Notes: generated by a model from the letters alone, not told the origin. A DNA stretch of 38,167 nt from Chloroflexota bacterium (GCA_947446285.1 CANFGH010000020.1:1-38167), one strand, 5' to 3'. Shown: positions 14,934-23,620, counted from the first letter of the stretch. Translations and numbers: made by a program.

Positions 14934-15475
14934 AGAACTTGCGCAGCGTGGCCATCGCCGGGGTGATGGCATTGGCACTGCCTTCGCTTGCGATGGCACA
15001 GGCACCGACCACCCTCACCATCCCGTTGGCCTCGAACAACAACTCCGGCGTGACCGGGTCCGCGGTCATCACCGACATCGGCGGGGGCAAGTCCAAGGTC
15101 GTCCTCACCATCTCGGGTGGCAAGACTGCCACGACGGGTCCGGCACACATCCACTCGGGCAAGTGCCCGGAAGTGGGCGCCGTCGTTGCTCCCCTGACCA
15201 ACCTTGCCAATGGCACCTCGACCACGGAAGTGGCGGTTCCCATTTCGGCCATGATCGGCGCCGCTCACGCCATCAACCTGCATGAGACCGGTGTCAGTGG
15301 CGTGCCGGGCTACGTGGCTTGCGGCAACATCGTCGCCACACCGGCCGCGATGCCCGCCACCGGCTTCGGTACCCGCACCATCGCCCTCGGTGGCGTCGCC
15401 GGTGCCGTCATCCTTGGCGGTCTTGGCGCCGGCATCTCCATGATCCGCCGTCGCGCCATCACATCGCGCGGCTAA
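14930..15475 (+). CDS. Secreted CHRD-like protein with an MPATG sortase sorting signal
   Basis: A 181-residue surface protein. Residues 1-24 are a signal peptide ending near AMAQA. Residues 27-135 look like a CHRD-type (SOD-like) beta domain: TIPLASNNNSGVTGSAVIT, GPAHIHSGKCPEVG with the HIHxGxC motif, and INLHETG. C79 and C131 could form a disulfide. The C-terminus is a classic sorting signal: MPATG (141-145), a hydrophobic stretch (150-171), then IRRR. A sortase gene follows 70 bases downstream, so this is probably its dedicated substrate, attached to the cell envelope after cleavage between T and G. GGAGGGG precedes the ATG. The CHRD assignment rests on motif appearance. Confidence 0.82.
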   Translation: MKNLRSVAIAGVMALALPSLAMAQAPTTLTIPLASNNNSGVTGSAVITDIGGGKSKVVLTISGGKTATTGPAHIHSGKCPEVGAVVAPLTNLANGTSTTEVAVPISAMIGAAHAINLHETGVSGVPGYVACGNIVATPAAMPATGFGTRTIALGGVAGAVILGGLGAGISMIRRRAITSRG

Positions 15476-15545
15476 TCCTCGCAAGGTCGCGACGGTTCCC
15501 GGGCACCGTGCCCCGGGGCCGTCGCCGTACCATACAACCACTCGG

Positions 15546-16223
15546 ATGCGTCGACGCGCCGCCCTCGTCGCCACGATTGCTGCCATCTTCGCCCCCGGTA
15601 TTCCCGGCGGCCCGGCAGCGGTGCACGTCTCCCGCATGGCGCACGCCTCGACCGGTACTGGTCAGGACACGTGGCTCGGAAACGCCAGTGACACGGACGA
15701 CGACCCGACGCGCCAACCGGACATCGGTGTCGCTTCCCGCACACCCACCGCGATCAGGCTCGGCCGCCTCTCCATTGGTGCCAAGATCGCCGAACTCGGC
15801 ATGGACGGTTCTGGTGCCTGGCAACTGCCGGACGCCGGCGTGGGGTGGTACTGGTTCACCGCTACCCCGGGGACGCCGGGCAACGCGGTGATGGTGGGGC
15901 ACTTTGATACCTGGTGGGGTGGCGATGGCCCGCTGGCCCGCCTGCACGAGGCACGCGTTGGTGACCGCATCGACCTCGACGTGACCAAGAGGACGGCCAG
16001 TCCCGAGGGTGACGCCCCCGATGGGACGGGAGAGGCCATCGAGGTGACCGAGACGCTCACCTATGCCGTGGCGACCTCGCGACTGGTGGACCGCACCGAT
16101 ATCTCGCCGACGGCCCCGACGGATGACGAACGCCTGACCTTGGTGACCTGCGCCGGATGGTGGTCGTTCACCATGAATGACTACACGATGCGCCGGGTGG
16201 TGACCGCAGTCCGCACCACGTAG
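15546..16223 (+). CDS. Sortase (class E/F-like)
   Basis: A 225-residue transpeptidase. A short N-terminal membrane anchor or signal (ALVATIAAIFAPGIPGG) is followed by the sortase barrel from about residue 65. Catalytic residues are visible as H119 (VMVGHFDTWWGG), C202 (LTLVTCAGWW) and R216 or R217 (YTMRRVV). The TLVTC motif is diagnostic. The early single anchor and the compact barrel resemble the housekeeping-like sortases of Actinobacteria and Chloroflexota (class E or F). It follows the MPATG-bearing gene on the same strand and very likely processes it. The ribosome site before the ATG at 15546 is poor, so the start may differ slightly. Confidence 0.9.
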   Translation: MRRRAALVATIAAIFAPGIPGGPAAVHVSRMAHASTGTGQDTWLGNASDTDDDPTRQPDIGVASRTPTAIRLGRLSIGAKIAELGMDGSGAWQLPDAGVGWYWFTATPGTPGNAVMVGHFDTWWGGDGPLARLHEARVGDRIDLDVTKRTASPEGDAPDGTGEAIEVTETLTYAVATSRLVDRTDISPTAPTDDERLTLVTCAGWWSFTMNDYTMRRVVTAVRTT

Positions 16224-16256
16224 AACCGGCCGCCCATTTCACATCGTGGTGCCGGG

Positions 16257-16973
16257 TCACGCCTTCCAGGGCTGGGGCAGGCCCATCACGCGGAGTTCGT
16301 GGTTCAGGAGGCGGGCCTTGAGGTGCAGACCTCCGCCGAAGCCGGTAAGGGTGCCATCGGTGCCGATCACCCGGTGGCATGGCACGATCAGCGGGACCCG
16401 GTTGGTGGCGTTGGCGCGTGCCACGGCCCGCACCGCAGTTGGCCGGCCGAGGGCGCGCGCAAGCTGCCCGTATGTCCACGTGTCGCCGAACGGGATGGTT
16501 CGCAGTCCCCGCCAAACCTGTTCCTGCCACGCGGTGCCGTGATGCCACGCAATCGGCAATGCATCCAGTGCGCCGGCCTCGCCCTGCGTCCATGCCTCGA
16601 TCGCGCGTCGCACGGTGCCCGTCTTCGCATCGTCCCGCATGGTTGTGGCATAGCCATCCCGCATGAGTTCATCTAGGAGGGTACGTGGGTAGGACCCCTC
16701 GATGAACTGCAGCGCGAGTACCGCGCCGTGGATGTCGGTGGCGAAGTGCACCAGTCCCGCGGGTGTCGGGGCTTCGTCGAGAAACGCCACCGCGGGTGTG
16801 ACGGATGCGTCTCCCCCTTCACCCGGCGGCCGGAGTAACTCGGCTGGGGAGTTCGGCAAGGCGTCTTGGGGTGAACCCGGTGCTTGGTGCGATGGCATGC
16901 GGTGGGGGAGGTGGTCGGTGGTCATACCCCATGGTGCCACGGCCAGGCGGTTGCCGGGAGGTGCGTGCCCCAT
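16257..16973 (-). CDS. ogt: Methylated-DNA-protein-cysteine methyltransferase (O6-alkylguanine repair)
   Basis: A DNA-repair protein that moves the alkyl group from O6-alkylguanine to its own cysteine. The active site is VPCHRVIG with C199. Upstream, [32 protein letters not shown] is the recognition helix with the Arg finger. Residues 75-135 are the usual N-terminal ribonuclease-like fold without Ada zinc cysteines, so it is the Ogt type. The N-terminus is unusually long, with about 70 extra residues rich in Pro. ATGs at 16925 and 16898 are equally possible starts. The ATG at 16973 lies 4 bases beyond the stop of the glycosyltransferase gene, suggesting co-transcription with it. Confidence 0.92.
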   Translation of the reverse strand: MGHAPPGNRLAVAPWGMTTDHLPHRMPSHQAPGSPQDALPNSPAELLRPPGEGGDASVTPAVAFLDEAPTPAGLVHFATDIHGAVLALQFIEGSYPRTLLDELMRDGYATTMRDDAKTGTVRRAIEAWTQGEAGALDALPIAWHHGTAWQEQVWRGLRTIPFGDTWTYGQLARALGRPTAVRAVARANATNRVPLIVPCHRVIGTDGTLTGFGGGLHLKARLLNHELRVMGLPQPWKA

Positions 16974-16976
16974 TCC

Positions 16977-18734
16977 TCACCCATCGAGGCGGGCGAGTGG
17001 CGCCGGATTACGCAGGCCCGGGTATGGGTGCGCCTTGAACAGGTCCTCGCGCACCCCGAGGAATTGGTTGAGTTCCACGGTTTCGCCCCGGAAGGGGTAC
17101 GCGCCGGCGAGGATGCCCGATTCCTGCACCATCACCACGTATCCGTGTGCGGCGATGAAGCGTGCCTCGCGCCCGTCGATGGTGTCGAGTTCGAACATGA
17201 ATGCCGGAGGCGGAATGTTGCACCGGGAGGCAAAGTCGCCCTCCTCGTGCACGAACATCTCCAGTGAGACGGGCAGGCCGTAGACGTCGCGTCGCGTTGG
17301 GGATGAAACGATGCAGCCCGTGAAGTCGCGCGTGGTGAGGCCGAACTGGTCGATGAACCGCAGCCGACCGTAGTGTTCCTGGAACAGATGGAACGGCACC
17401 AATCCCGCTTGCCCGGACATGATGACGAGGGGTTCGTCCGGGACGGCGTCCACATAGAAGTCGATCACCGGCCGGACGGCATTCAGGAAGATCAGGTCGC
17501 GGTAGTGGGTGCGGTTCTGCGCCTCGAACCATGAGTACGGGACGGTGTCCGTCGGGAAGGTATCGCGGGAGGCGTGGTCTCCAAGGACACTGGAGGTGGA
17601 CCACACCTGCGCGAAGAGGCATGAGGAGAAGATGTTGATGCCCACGACGGTGATGATGACGGCGTCGCGCGTGAGGACACGGCCGTACCAACAGAAGGCG
17701 AGGATGATGGCAGGGGCCAGGATGGGCACGAAGAAGCGTCCGCCTTCCATCCAGTCGCCCCCGGAGGTCAGCACGAAGAGGACGTAGATGGCCACGAAGA
17801 CGGCGAGTGGTGCCATGCGCGACCGGATCGGATCGGGTAGGCGGATTCCCCGGGTGAAGGCGACGGCCATGATGAGCGACAGCACCACGACGGGATACTG
17901 GCCGAAGGTTGTGAGTGCGTAGGTGATGCCTCCGGAGATTCTGTCGAGTGCGAATGCCTGGGGGCCGACCTTGGCCTCGACTGGTTGGGGCACAAGGCTT
18001 CCGAAGTACCACCAGCGCCAGGCGAACTGCATGCCGGTTAGTGACGCGGCGACGGCACCCATGCGGAGGTGTTCCCGCCACGCGCGTCGCAGATGGATCT
18101 CGATGGATCCGGTGGCGACGAGGAACCCTCCGACGATGAGGAAGGTTTCCGGACGAACGGTAAGGATTACGGTGGTGGCAGCGGCGAATGCCAGTAGGCG
18201 TACCCGGCCCGGTTTGAGGCGGTAGGCGTAGTAGGCGATCAGGAAGGCGATCACGGCGGAGGCGTTGAGGGTGGTCTCAAGGCCGCCGAACGCCCAGTAA
18301 AGGAATGGGGTGGCCGTTGCGAGGTGGACCTGTGCCAGCGTGCGGGGTGTGCCAATGATGTCCGCTAGGCGCCCGATCAGCCAGATGGCGATGGCCGCTG
18401 CGCCCGCCGACACGGTGACGCCGAGGGTGGGCAGGTTGATGCCGGTCGCCGAGTGCAGGATCCCGAGGATGACGGTGTGGAGAAGGGATGAACTCTGTTC
18501 GACGCGTTCGCCATCGTAGTTGACGATCTCGCCGAAGCGGGCAATGGCGTGTGCGGCCCAGTATGTGATGAAGGCATCATCGCGCCCGGCAGACGGGAAG
18601 AGGAACCCTCCCACCGAGAGGAAGAGTGCGTACGGCACGACAGTCCACACGCGCCACGCCATCACCGGGGGACTGGAACTGCCCTGTCCGGGCACAGTGC
18701 CCAAGACGGGTTCAAGATATGGTGAATAAGTCAT
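16977..18734 (-). CDS. GT-C membrane glycosyltransferase, arabinofuranosyltransferase AftB-like
   Basis: A 585-residue polytopic membrane protein with roughly nine to eleven hydrophobic segments up to about residue 410 and an extracytoplasmic C-terminal domain. GRDDAFITYWAAHAIARFG (50-68), with the Asp pair in the first outer loop, followed by NYDGERVEQSSSLLHTVILG, is the signature of the AftB-like GT-C proteins. Those enzymes use polyprenyl-phosphate sugars to build cell-wall glycans. The sugar donor and acceptor here are not known. The start at the ATG at 18734 is preferred over an upstream TTG. The gene sits next to the alkyltransferase rather than a glycan cluster. Confidence 0.78.
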   Translation of the reverse strand: MTYSPYLEPVLGTVPGQGSSSPPVMAWRVWTVVPYALFLSVGGFLFPSAGRDDAFITYWAAHAIARFGEIVNYDGERVEQSSSLLHTVILGILHSATGINLPTLGVTVSAGAAAIAIWLIGRLADIIGTPRTLAQVHLATATPFLYWAFGGLETTLNASAVIAFLIAYYAYRLKPGRVRLLAFAAATTVILTVRPETFLIVGGFLVATGSIEIHLRRAWREHLRMGAVAASLTGMQFAWRWWYFGSLVPQPVEAKVGPQAFALDRISGGITYALTTFGQYPVVVLSLIMAVAFTRGIRLPDPIRSRMAPLAVFVAIYVLFVLTSGGDWMEGGRFFVPILAPAIILAFCWYGRVLTRDAVIITVVGINIFSSCLFAQVWSTSSVLGDHASRDTFPTDTVPYSWFEAQNRTHYRDLIFLNAVRPVIDFYVDAVPDEPLVIMSGQAGLVPFHLFQEHYGRLRFIDQFGLTTRDFTGCIVSSPTRRDVYGLPVSLEMFVHEEGDFASRCNIPPPAFMFELDTIDGREARFIAAHGYVVMVQESGILAGAYPFRGETVELNQFLGVREDLFKAHPYPGLRNPAPLARLDG

Positions 18735-19074
18735 GGCTGCCACAAGCGTCGACGTGGCTGGCAAGGATCCCCGCGGACGATGACGGTGGCTGGAGCCATG
18801 GGTTCAAGATACTCGGTATGGCGAAGGGTTTCGCAAGGATCGTCATTGGCGGGGTCTGCGGGAACCCTGGCCCCCCACCCTGACCGGGGGATCAGGCCTC
18901 ATGTATGTAATGTAGGTGTAACCGGGAATTCCAAACCGTTGCCCCAGCGCCCACACGACACGCCTACTATCTCCTCAGTCGGGATGTCCATGTCACAGTT
19001 GTGATCGGCGATGCAACCCGATCCACCGCATTCCGGCACCTGACCCGTGCCAGACCCACCCGGAGGAACACAAG
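18735..19074. other. Intergenic region between glycosyltransferase and fasciclin genes
   Basis: This 340-base divergent gap contains a degenerate GGATNCCCGCGGAC motif (18764-18779) of the dispersed type. It also holds a second copy of GGGTTCAAGATA (near 18800; the first, near 18708, lies in the glycosyltransferase gene), and an AT-rich stretch ATGTATGTAATGTAGGTGTAA (about 18901-18920) that may mark the fasciclin promoter. No gene is seen in it. Confidence 0.4.
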
Positions 19075-19605
19075 ATGTCAATTTCCCGTCGCGGCTTCGT
19101 ATCACGCCTTGCCACGCTGGCCGGGTCCATCGCACTTGCTCCAGTTGCAATCGCCTCGGCCGATGGGTGCTACGAGGACATGACCCCCACTGCCTACGGG
19201 GCGAAGCCGAACATTGTCCAGACGGCCATGCAGGCCGGTTCCTTCAACACGCTTCTTGCGGCCGTCAAGGAAGCCGGCCTTGTGGAAGCGCTTTCGGGCG
19301 AAGGTGCCCTGACGGTCTTTGCGCCTACGGATGAGGCGTTTGCCAAACTTGGCGAAGACACCATCAAGACGGTTCTCGCAGACAAGGCCCTCCTGACCAA
19401 GATACTCACCTATCACGTAGTGAGTGGTCGCTTGATGGCTGGTGATGTTGTCAAGTTGCAGACCGCACCGACCCTTCAGGGCCAGGATGTGCGGATCAGC
19501 ACGATTGGTGGCGTCCGGATCAACGACGCGATGGTCGTCACCCCGGATATCGAGGCTTCCAACGGCATCATCCACATCATCGACACGGTACTGATCCCGG
19601 CGTAA
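19075..19605 (+). CDS. Secreted fasciclin-domain protein
   Basis: A 176-residue exported protein. The leader is [20 protein letters not shown] with an Arg pair and a hydrophobic stretch to about residue 29, so Sec or Tat export is likely. Residues 43-176 form one complete FAS1 domain: the H1 motif is [15 protein letters not shown], followed by [16 protein letters not shown], and the H2-like end is [16 protein letters not shown]1 proteins mediate weak adhesion at the cell surface. GGAGGA stands 8 bases before the ATG. It is monocistronic. Confidence 0.93.
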   Translation: MSISRRGFVSRLATLAGSIALAPVAIASADGCYEDMTPTAYGAKPNIVQTAMQAGSFNTLLAAVKEAGLVEALSGEGALTVFAPTDEAFAKLGEDTIKTVLADKALLTKILTYHVVSGRLMAGDVVKLQTAPTLQGQDVRISTIGGVRINDAMVVTPDIEASNGIIHIIDTVLIPA

Positions 19606-19639
19606 CAACCAATCTTTCACCAATATGGGCAGACATGCC

Positions 19640-20220
19640 CTGCCCGCCCATGCTTCGAGTTGGTGGACTTATGACCATTCCCGGTCCTCGGCCGTCGTAC
19701 ACGGTCCGGTGGGCTGGGTCTGCGGTCACGCACTCGATTTCATGCCAAGGTTGGTCGTCATCCCGGATTACCATGTCGAAGTAGTTCGGCATCCAAAACC
19801 GGCCTGACCGACCAAGCCGCTGGTTTGCTTCGGTCGCCGAGAATGACTTCCCACCGTGGATGATGGTGCGCATTGCCACCTACGCACTTCACGACCACGT
19901 GGACATGGTTGGGCATGATGCACCAGGCGATCAGGTGGTAGCGAACACCGTCGTAGTGTTTCAGCGCGCTTGAAACCACTTCAGCGGCGTCGCGTCAGCC
20001 AAGCAGGCACTCGCCATGCCCTAAGGCGAGGTAATCCTCGGTTCGGAGCTCCCGTTCGTCGCGCTGGACACTCGGTGGCAGGATGCGAAGTCCCGATGCA
20101 CGCTCCTCGACAACGTGTGTTGGAAGACTGTCACATGTGCGGAATGTCACTATCTGTATCGCACTAGCTGGATCGTAGTGGGGTACGAAACCCTCGCGTT
20201 CCAGTCCTGACTCCCCATCG
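19640..20220 (-). pseudogene. Decayed REP-associated tyrosine transposase (RAYT, Y1_Tnp)
   Basis: Read on the minus strand, the N-terminal part is HYDPASAIQIVTFRTCDSLP (about 20170-20110). It runs to GHGECLLG, then meets an in-frame TGA near 19997, and resumes in the same frame as AAEVVSSALKHYDGVRYHLIAW. The HUH motif IMPNHVHVVV is intact. After KCVGGNAH the frame changes and continues as TIIHGGKSFSATEANQRLGRSGRFWMPNYFDMVIRDDDQ. The C-terminal NPVKAGL region is not recognisable. With one nonsense change, one frameshift and a decayed end, it cannot be active. Such transposases act on REP palindromes; related GGTCCGCGGG motifs cluster just upstream. Confidence 0.8.
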
Positions 20221-20266
20221 GCGTAATCATTACACTGCACGGATGCACGAGGCCTCACGCATCCCC

Positions 20267-20410
20267 GTTGGTCCGCGGGCATCCCTCCCCGCAGTTCTGG
20301 AACTGCCCTCGTCGGGCACGGCGCGTGCCATGAAACCAAGACTCTCGCTCCCGCCCCGGTTGTCGTGAGGACGGGCGGGGTCCGCGGGGTGTCTTTCTTG
20401 GTCCGTGGGC
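20267..20410 (-). repeat. Cluster of three GGTCCGYGGG motifs upstream of the RAYT remnant
   Basis: TTGGTCCGCGGGC (20268-20280), GGTCCGCGGGG (20379-20389) and TTGGTCCGTGGGC (20398-20410) lie in the same orientation. The first extends to the full GGGATGCCCGCGGACCA motif when read on the minus strand. The clustering beside a RAYT gene is what REP elements would show. Confidence 0.4.
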
Positions 20411-20544
20411 TTGGGGAGCTACATTTTTTCAGTTCGCACCCGTGCTATCTTTGCAGTGGTCATAGTAGGATCATGTCCGGAACAAGTTTGGTTCTCGTCA
20501 CGTGCCGGACTGTTCGGGTAGGTAGCGCACGATGAGGTGCATTG
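20411..20544 (+). promoter_or_regulatory. AT-rich promoter region and structured 5' leader of the repeat protein
   Basis: TACATTTTTTCAGTTCG near 20422-20438 is a rare AT-rich patch. Downstream, GTCCG (20475-20479) and CGGAC (20506-20510) enclose an inner stem GAAC-aagtttg-GTTC (20480-20494). This could form a leader hairpin. No known riboswitch is recognised. Confidence 0.3.
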
Positions 20545-21111
20545 GTGAGTTCGCAATGGCGTCGCGCTTTGGTGGCAGGGTTGGCAGTCTTAGGAAGTGG
20601 CTTGGCACTGGTCCCGACCGTTGCCGACGCGGACTGCCGGACCTATCGCTCATCCAGCAGTTCGTGGGCTACCACCACGTGTGACGATGGTTCGTCCTCT
20701 CGCACGTACTACTCCGGTAACTCTGCCACCACGAACTACAGTGACGGCAGCTACGCGCGCACGTACCAATCGGGCAACTGGACAACGACCTCCTTCAGTG
20801 ATGGCAGCACTTCCCGCACGTACCAGTCCGGGAACTGGACGACCACCACATGGGATGACGGCACCACGTCGCGAGGCTACCGGTCGGGCAACTGGGGCAC
20901 GACCACCTATGACGATGGCAGTTCGGCGCGGACCTACTTCTCCGGCGATAACGCCACGACAAGTTTCGTGTCGCCATATTCCGGCAGCGGCTACGACCAG
21001 CGAGGGACCGCGCGCGCCCTCAACCCCTATGCCTTGCCGTCACCGTCACCCCGCCCAACCACCTATCGCGCACCTGCACCCCGCTACGGCACCATCGGTT
21101 CGGGCAGGTAG
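20545..21111 (+). CDS. Secreted protein of six 19-residue DG-S-R-Y-SGN-TT repeats
   Basis: About 188 residues from the GTG at 20545. The signal peptide (VSSQWRRALVAGLAVLGSGL, ending near ADA) is followed by six tandem 19-residue units between about residues 30 and 143. The consensus is DGSxxRTYxSGNWxTTxxx; the first unit is divergent and carries Cys at both ends (DCRTY, TTCDD). The last 45 residues are Pro/Tyr/Arg-rich. Regular Thr-Thr, aromatic and Asp-Gly positions suggest a beta-solenoid or stacked beta hairpins. Role candidates are adhesion, ice or mineral binding, or matrix; none can be shown. No family is recognised. The ribosome site is a weak GAGG 6 bases upstream. Confidence 0.78.
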   Translation: MSSQWRRALVAGLAVLGSGLALVPTVADADCRTYRSSSSSWATTTCDDGSSSRTYYSGNSATTNYSDGSYARTYQSGNWTTTSFSDGSTSRTYQSGNWTTTTWDDGTTSRGYRSGNWGTTTYDDGSSARTYFSGDNATTSFVSPYSGSGYDQRGTARALNPYALPSPSPRPTTYRAPAPRYGTIGSGR

Positions 21112-21242
21112 CCACGGCCTGGTGCGGAACGAAAACACTCGCGGATGGATCGGGTGATGGACGTGCTGCTCGGATTGGAATCAGCCGGATGGCTCGGCCA
21201 GGGATGTGGCCGGACCACCCGCTTGCTCTGGGGCAGGGCTCC

Positions 21243-21575
21243 CTAGCGGGCCGGCTTGTAGCTCGGCGAGACGTGCTGTGCCTTCGTCAGGGCACTCACC
21301 CACTGGTGGCCGTCCAGAAGCTTGGTGGTCTTGGCGCTGCGCAAAGCACCACCGGATGCCAGGACCAGTGCGAACGCCGCCATCGCTTCGTCATCTGGTG
21401 CCTCGCAAATGCAGACGACATCATGGTCGCCGAAACTGTAGCCACCCGCCAGAACCTTCATCCCCAGTGGCACCCCGATACTGGCGGTCACTGCAGCAAT
21501 GCGGTCCGATGGGTTCTTGATCTGCGCGGCGATCGATTCCGCGGTGTACGATGCCTCGTACAAGTAGAGTGCCAT
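21243..21575 (-). CDS. GYD-domain protein
   Basis: A 110-residue cytoplasmic protein of the GYD family: ALYLYEASYTAESIAAQIKNPSDRI at the start, then GVPLGMKVLAGGYSFGDHDVVCICEAPDDEAMAAFALVL, the defining stretch with the GxYD-like motif reading GDHD here. The function of the family is unknown; its dimeric alpha/beta-barrel-like fold resembles small stress or ligand-binding proteins. The ATG at 21575 follows AAAGGAAC. It appears monocistronic. Confidence 0.85.
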   Translation of the reverse strand: MALYLYEASYTAESIAAQIKNPSDRIAAVTASIGVPLGMKVLAGGYSFGDHDVVCICEAPDDEAMAAFALVLASGGALRSAKTTKLLDGHQWVSALTKAQHVSPSYKPAR

Positions 21576-21794
21576 GATGCCGTTCCTTTCACCAACCAAG
21601 GCGTGAACAGGTCACGTATCGGTTTTTCCAGCATAGTCCTGTCTTCAAGTACTGTCAAGTACAAGCATGGGAAGTAGGCACGTCCGCGGTTTGAGGGTCC
21701 GGTCGCGTCAAGTCGTGCCACGCGCCGGGTACGCTGCCACACCACCGGTGATGATCCGGTGGCACCACGGCATCCCATGCTAGGAGGGGTCTCG

Positions 21795-22952
21795 ATGAAG
21801 GTCACTGCGGTCAAGCCGTATCTGGTGCAACCGCCCACAGGCAAGCCAGTCTGCTTCGTCAAGGTCGAGACCGACGCGGGCATCCACGGATGGGGCGAGA
21901 GTTACACCGTCAACGCCCACGAGCGTGCCCTTGAGGCCCTCTTGCACGACCTTGCACCGTTCCTGATCGGCCGAGATCCGTTCCATATCCGGCATTTCAC
22001 CCAGGCAATCTATCGGGACGTGGCAATCAAGCGCGGTGGTCTCGACCTTTACTGCGCGCTGTCGGGCCTCGAGATTGCCTTGTGGGATATCGTCGGCAAG
22101 GCCCTCGGCACACCGGTCCGCAACATGCTTGGCGGGCCGGTCCGTGGACGCATCCGGTGCTACGGCCATCTTGTGGCGCAGGATGATGGCCTCACCGGTC
22201 CAGCCGGACTGGCCCGGCGGGCACAGCACACCCTGGAACTCGGGTATTCCGCCATCAAGTTCGATCCCTTTCCCGGCCCGTGGCAGACATGGGTCGAACG
22301 CGACGTCGAGCGAACCGCCGTGGAAAATGTCGCGGCGGTGCGAGAGGCGGTTGGCCCGACAGTCGACATCCTGATCGAGGTACACCGGCGTCTCGCACCG
22401 CGTCACGCCATCCATGTGGCGAATGCGATTGCCAAGTACGACCCGTTCTGGTTCGAGGAACCGACACCGGCCGAGAACCTCGATGCAACAGCAGAGGTGC
22501 GCCAGAAGATCTCCATCCCGGTCGTCGTGGGCGAGACGCTCTACACCAAGCACGATTTCCGGGAGGTCTTCGACAAGCGCGCCGCCGACATCATCAACCC
22601 GGACATCTGCAATGTCGGGGGCATCCTCGAACTCAAGGAGATCGGGGCGATGGCGGAGGCACACGCCGTGGCCGTCGCGCCGCACGGGAACAACAGCACT
22701 GCCATCGGCCTCGCGGCGAGCCTGCAGGTGGCGGCCGTGATGCCGAACTTCATCATCTTCGAACACTTTGCCGGGTGGGACCGGTACGCGGCCGAACTCT
22801 CACCCGATCCGATCGTGCAGGTTGGTGGCTACCTGCCGTTGCCGGAAGGGCCGGGGATCGGCATGGACCTGCACGAGGATGCCTTGGCGCGCTATCCCTT
22901 CCGGGGTCCGCGACGCACCACGCTGCTCCACCCAGACGACGAACGTCCCTAA
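21795..22952 (+). CDS. Enolase-superfamily (mandelate racemase type) acid-sugar dehydratase
   Basis: A 385-residue enzyme of the mandelate racemase/muconate lactonizing group. Capping-domain residues are 1-125, the barrel 126-350. Metal ligands appear as E195 (ILIEVHRRL, with H197), E221/E222 (FWFEEPTP) and E247 (VGETLY). H297 of VAPHGNNS is the probable general base. The E-x-H pair in place of the D-x-H of D-galactonate dehydratase is seen in many uncharacterised members. Acid-sugar dehydration to a 2-keto-3-deoxy acid is the likely reaction, which would feed the KDG kinase at 209-1291. AGGAGGGG precedes the ATG. The exact substrate is unknown. Confidence 0.88.
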   Translation: MKVTAVKPYLVQPPTGKPVCFVKVETDAGIHGWGESYTVNAHERALEALLHDLAPFLIGRDPFHIRHFTQAIYRDVAIKRGGLDLYCALSGLEIALWDIVGKALGTPVRNMLGGPVRGRIRCYGHLVAQDDGLTGPAGLARRAQHTLELGYSAIKFDPFPGPWQTWVERDVERTAVENVAAVREAVGPTVDILIEVHRRLAPRHAIHVANAIAKYDPFWFEEPTPAENLDATAEVRQKISIPVVVGETLYTKHDFREVFDKRAADIINPDICNVGGILELKEIGAMAEAHAVAVAPHGNNSTAIGLAASLQVAAVMPNFIIFEHFAGWDRYAAELSPDPIVQVGGYLPLPEGPGIGMDLHEDALARYPFRGPRRTTLLHPDDERP

Positions 22953-23007
22953 CCCCGCTTTCGCCGGTGTCTGGTTCATCGGGAATAGCGTCGGGGGTTG
23001 GCCAACC

Positions 23008-23044
23008 TCATCCCGAGAGCGCCGGCACCCTCGCCGGCCCATCA
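23008..23044 (+). repeat. Interspersed intergenic repeat, copy A
   Basis: A 37-base segment, CTCATCCCGAGAGCGCCGGC followed by ACCCTCGCCGGCCCATC, lies after the first enolase-superfamily gene. It matches 29268-29304 at about 31 of 37 positions. It contains the palindrome GCCGGC twice. Confidence 0.6.
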
Positions 23045-23149
23045 CCCTTCCACGTGACGCATGGAGCGCCATGAAGGTCGATTGCTCCTACGTGTCGGGT
23101 CGGGTCAGGGGTTGACGCAGTGCGCCCGGTTCGGTCTACCATCGTGGAC

Positions 23150-23620
23150 ATGTCCGGATCGCCGACCATCCCGCGCCAGTCGCCTGCTTCACCCTCGCCC
23201 GAGGTGGCTGCGTACATCGAAACCTGCCCCGAATCATCACGCGCACGACTGATCATGCTGCGTGAGGCGATCCGGGAGGAGGCACCCCATGCGACCGAAC
23301 GCATCGCGTACGGGACGGCCACCTGGCACGACGGTGGGAACATCATCCACATCGGCGGCTATGCCCAGCACGTTGGGCTCTATCCCGGATCGGGAGCGAT
23401 GGTGGTCTTCGCGGATGAGGTCCAAGGGTTCGTGACCTCAAAGGGGGCAATCCAGTTCCCGCACGACCGCGAGCTTCCCCTCGATCTGGTGCGTCGCCTC
23501 ACGCGGTGGCGTGTCGATCACATCGCCGCGACGGGTGGAGGACGAGGCAAGGCATTGGTCGAGTCAGTGCGAGACCCTGGCCCGATCCATTTCGAGGCGG
23601 CCCCCGATGCATCGTTCTGA
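23150..23620 (+). CDS. DUF1801 protein
   Basis: A 156-residue cytoplasmic protein of the DUF1801 (YdhG-like) family: EVAAYIETCPESSRARLIMLREAI, then ERIAYGTATWHDGGNIIHIGGYAQHVGLYPG, with the hydrophobic pocket motif, and GAIQFPHDRELPLDLVRRLTRWRVDHIA near the end. Relatives are described as iron-chaperone- or frataxin-like, but the role is unsettled. The ATG at 23150 is chosen over an upstream GTG. The stop TGA overlaps the start of the YdeI-like gene (TGATG) and is embedded in a long perfect hairpin. Confidence 0.85.
   Translation: MSGSPTIPRQSPASPSPEVAAYIETCPESSRARLIMLREAIREEAPHATERIAYGTATWHDGGNIIHIGGYAQHVGLYPGSGAMVVFADEVQGFVTSKGAIQFPHDRELPLDLVRRLTRWRVDHIAATGGGRGKALVESVRDPGPIHFEAAPDASF

Noticed and set aside
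14558-15637. A 359-codon minus-strand frame opposite the CHRD-like gene
   Set aside because: The plus strand carries a signal peptide, domain motifs and a sorting signal with a good ribosome site; the minus frame has none of these.
18901-18935. An ECF-sigma-type -35 (GGAATT) upstream of the fasciclin gene
   Set aside because: No matching -10 at the right distance; too weak to report as a promoter.
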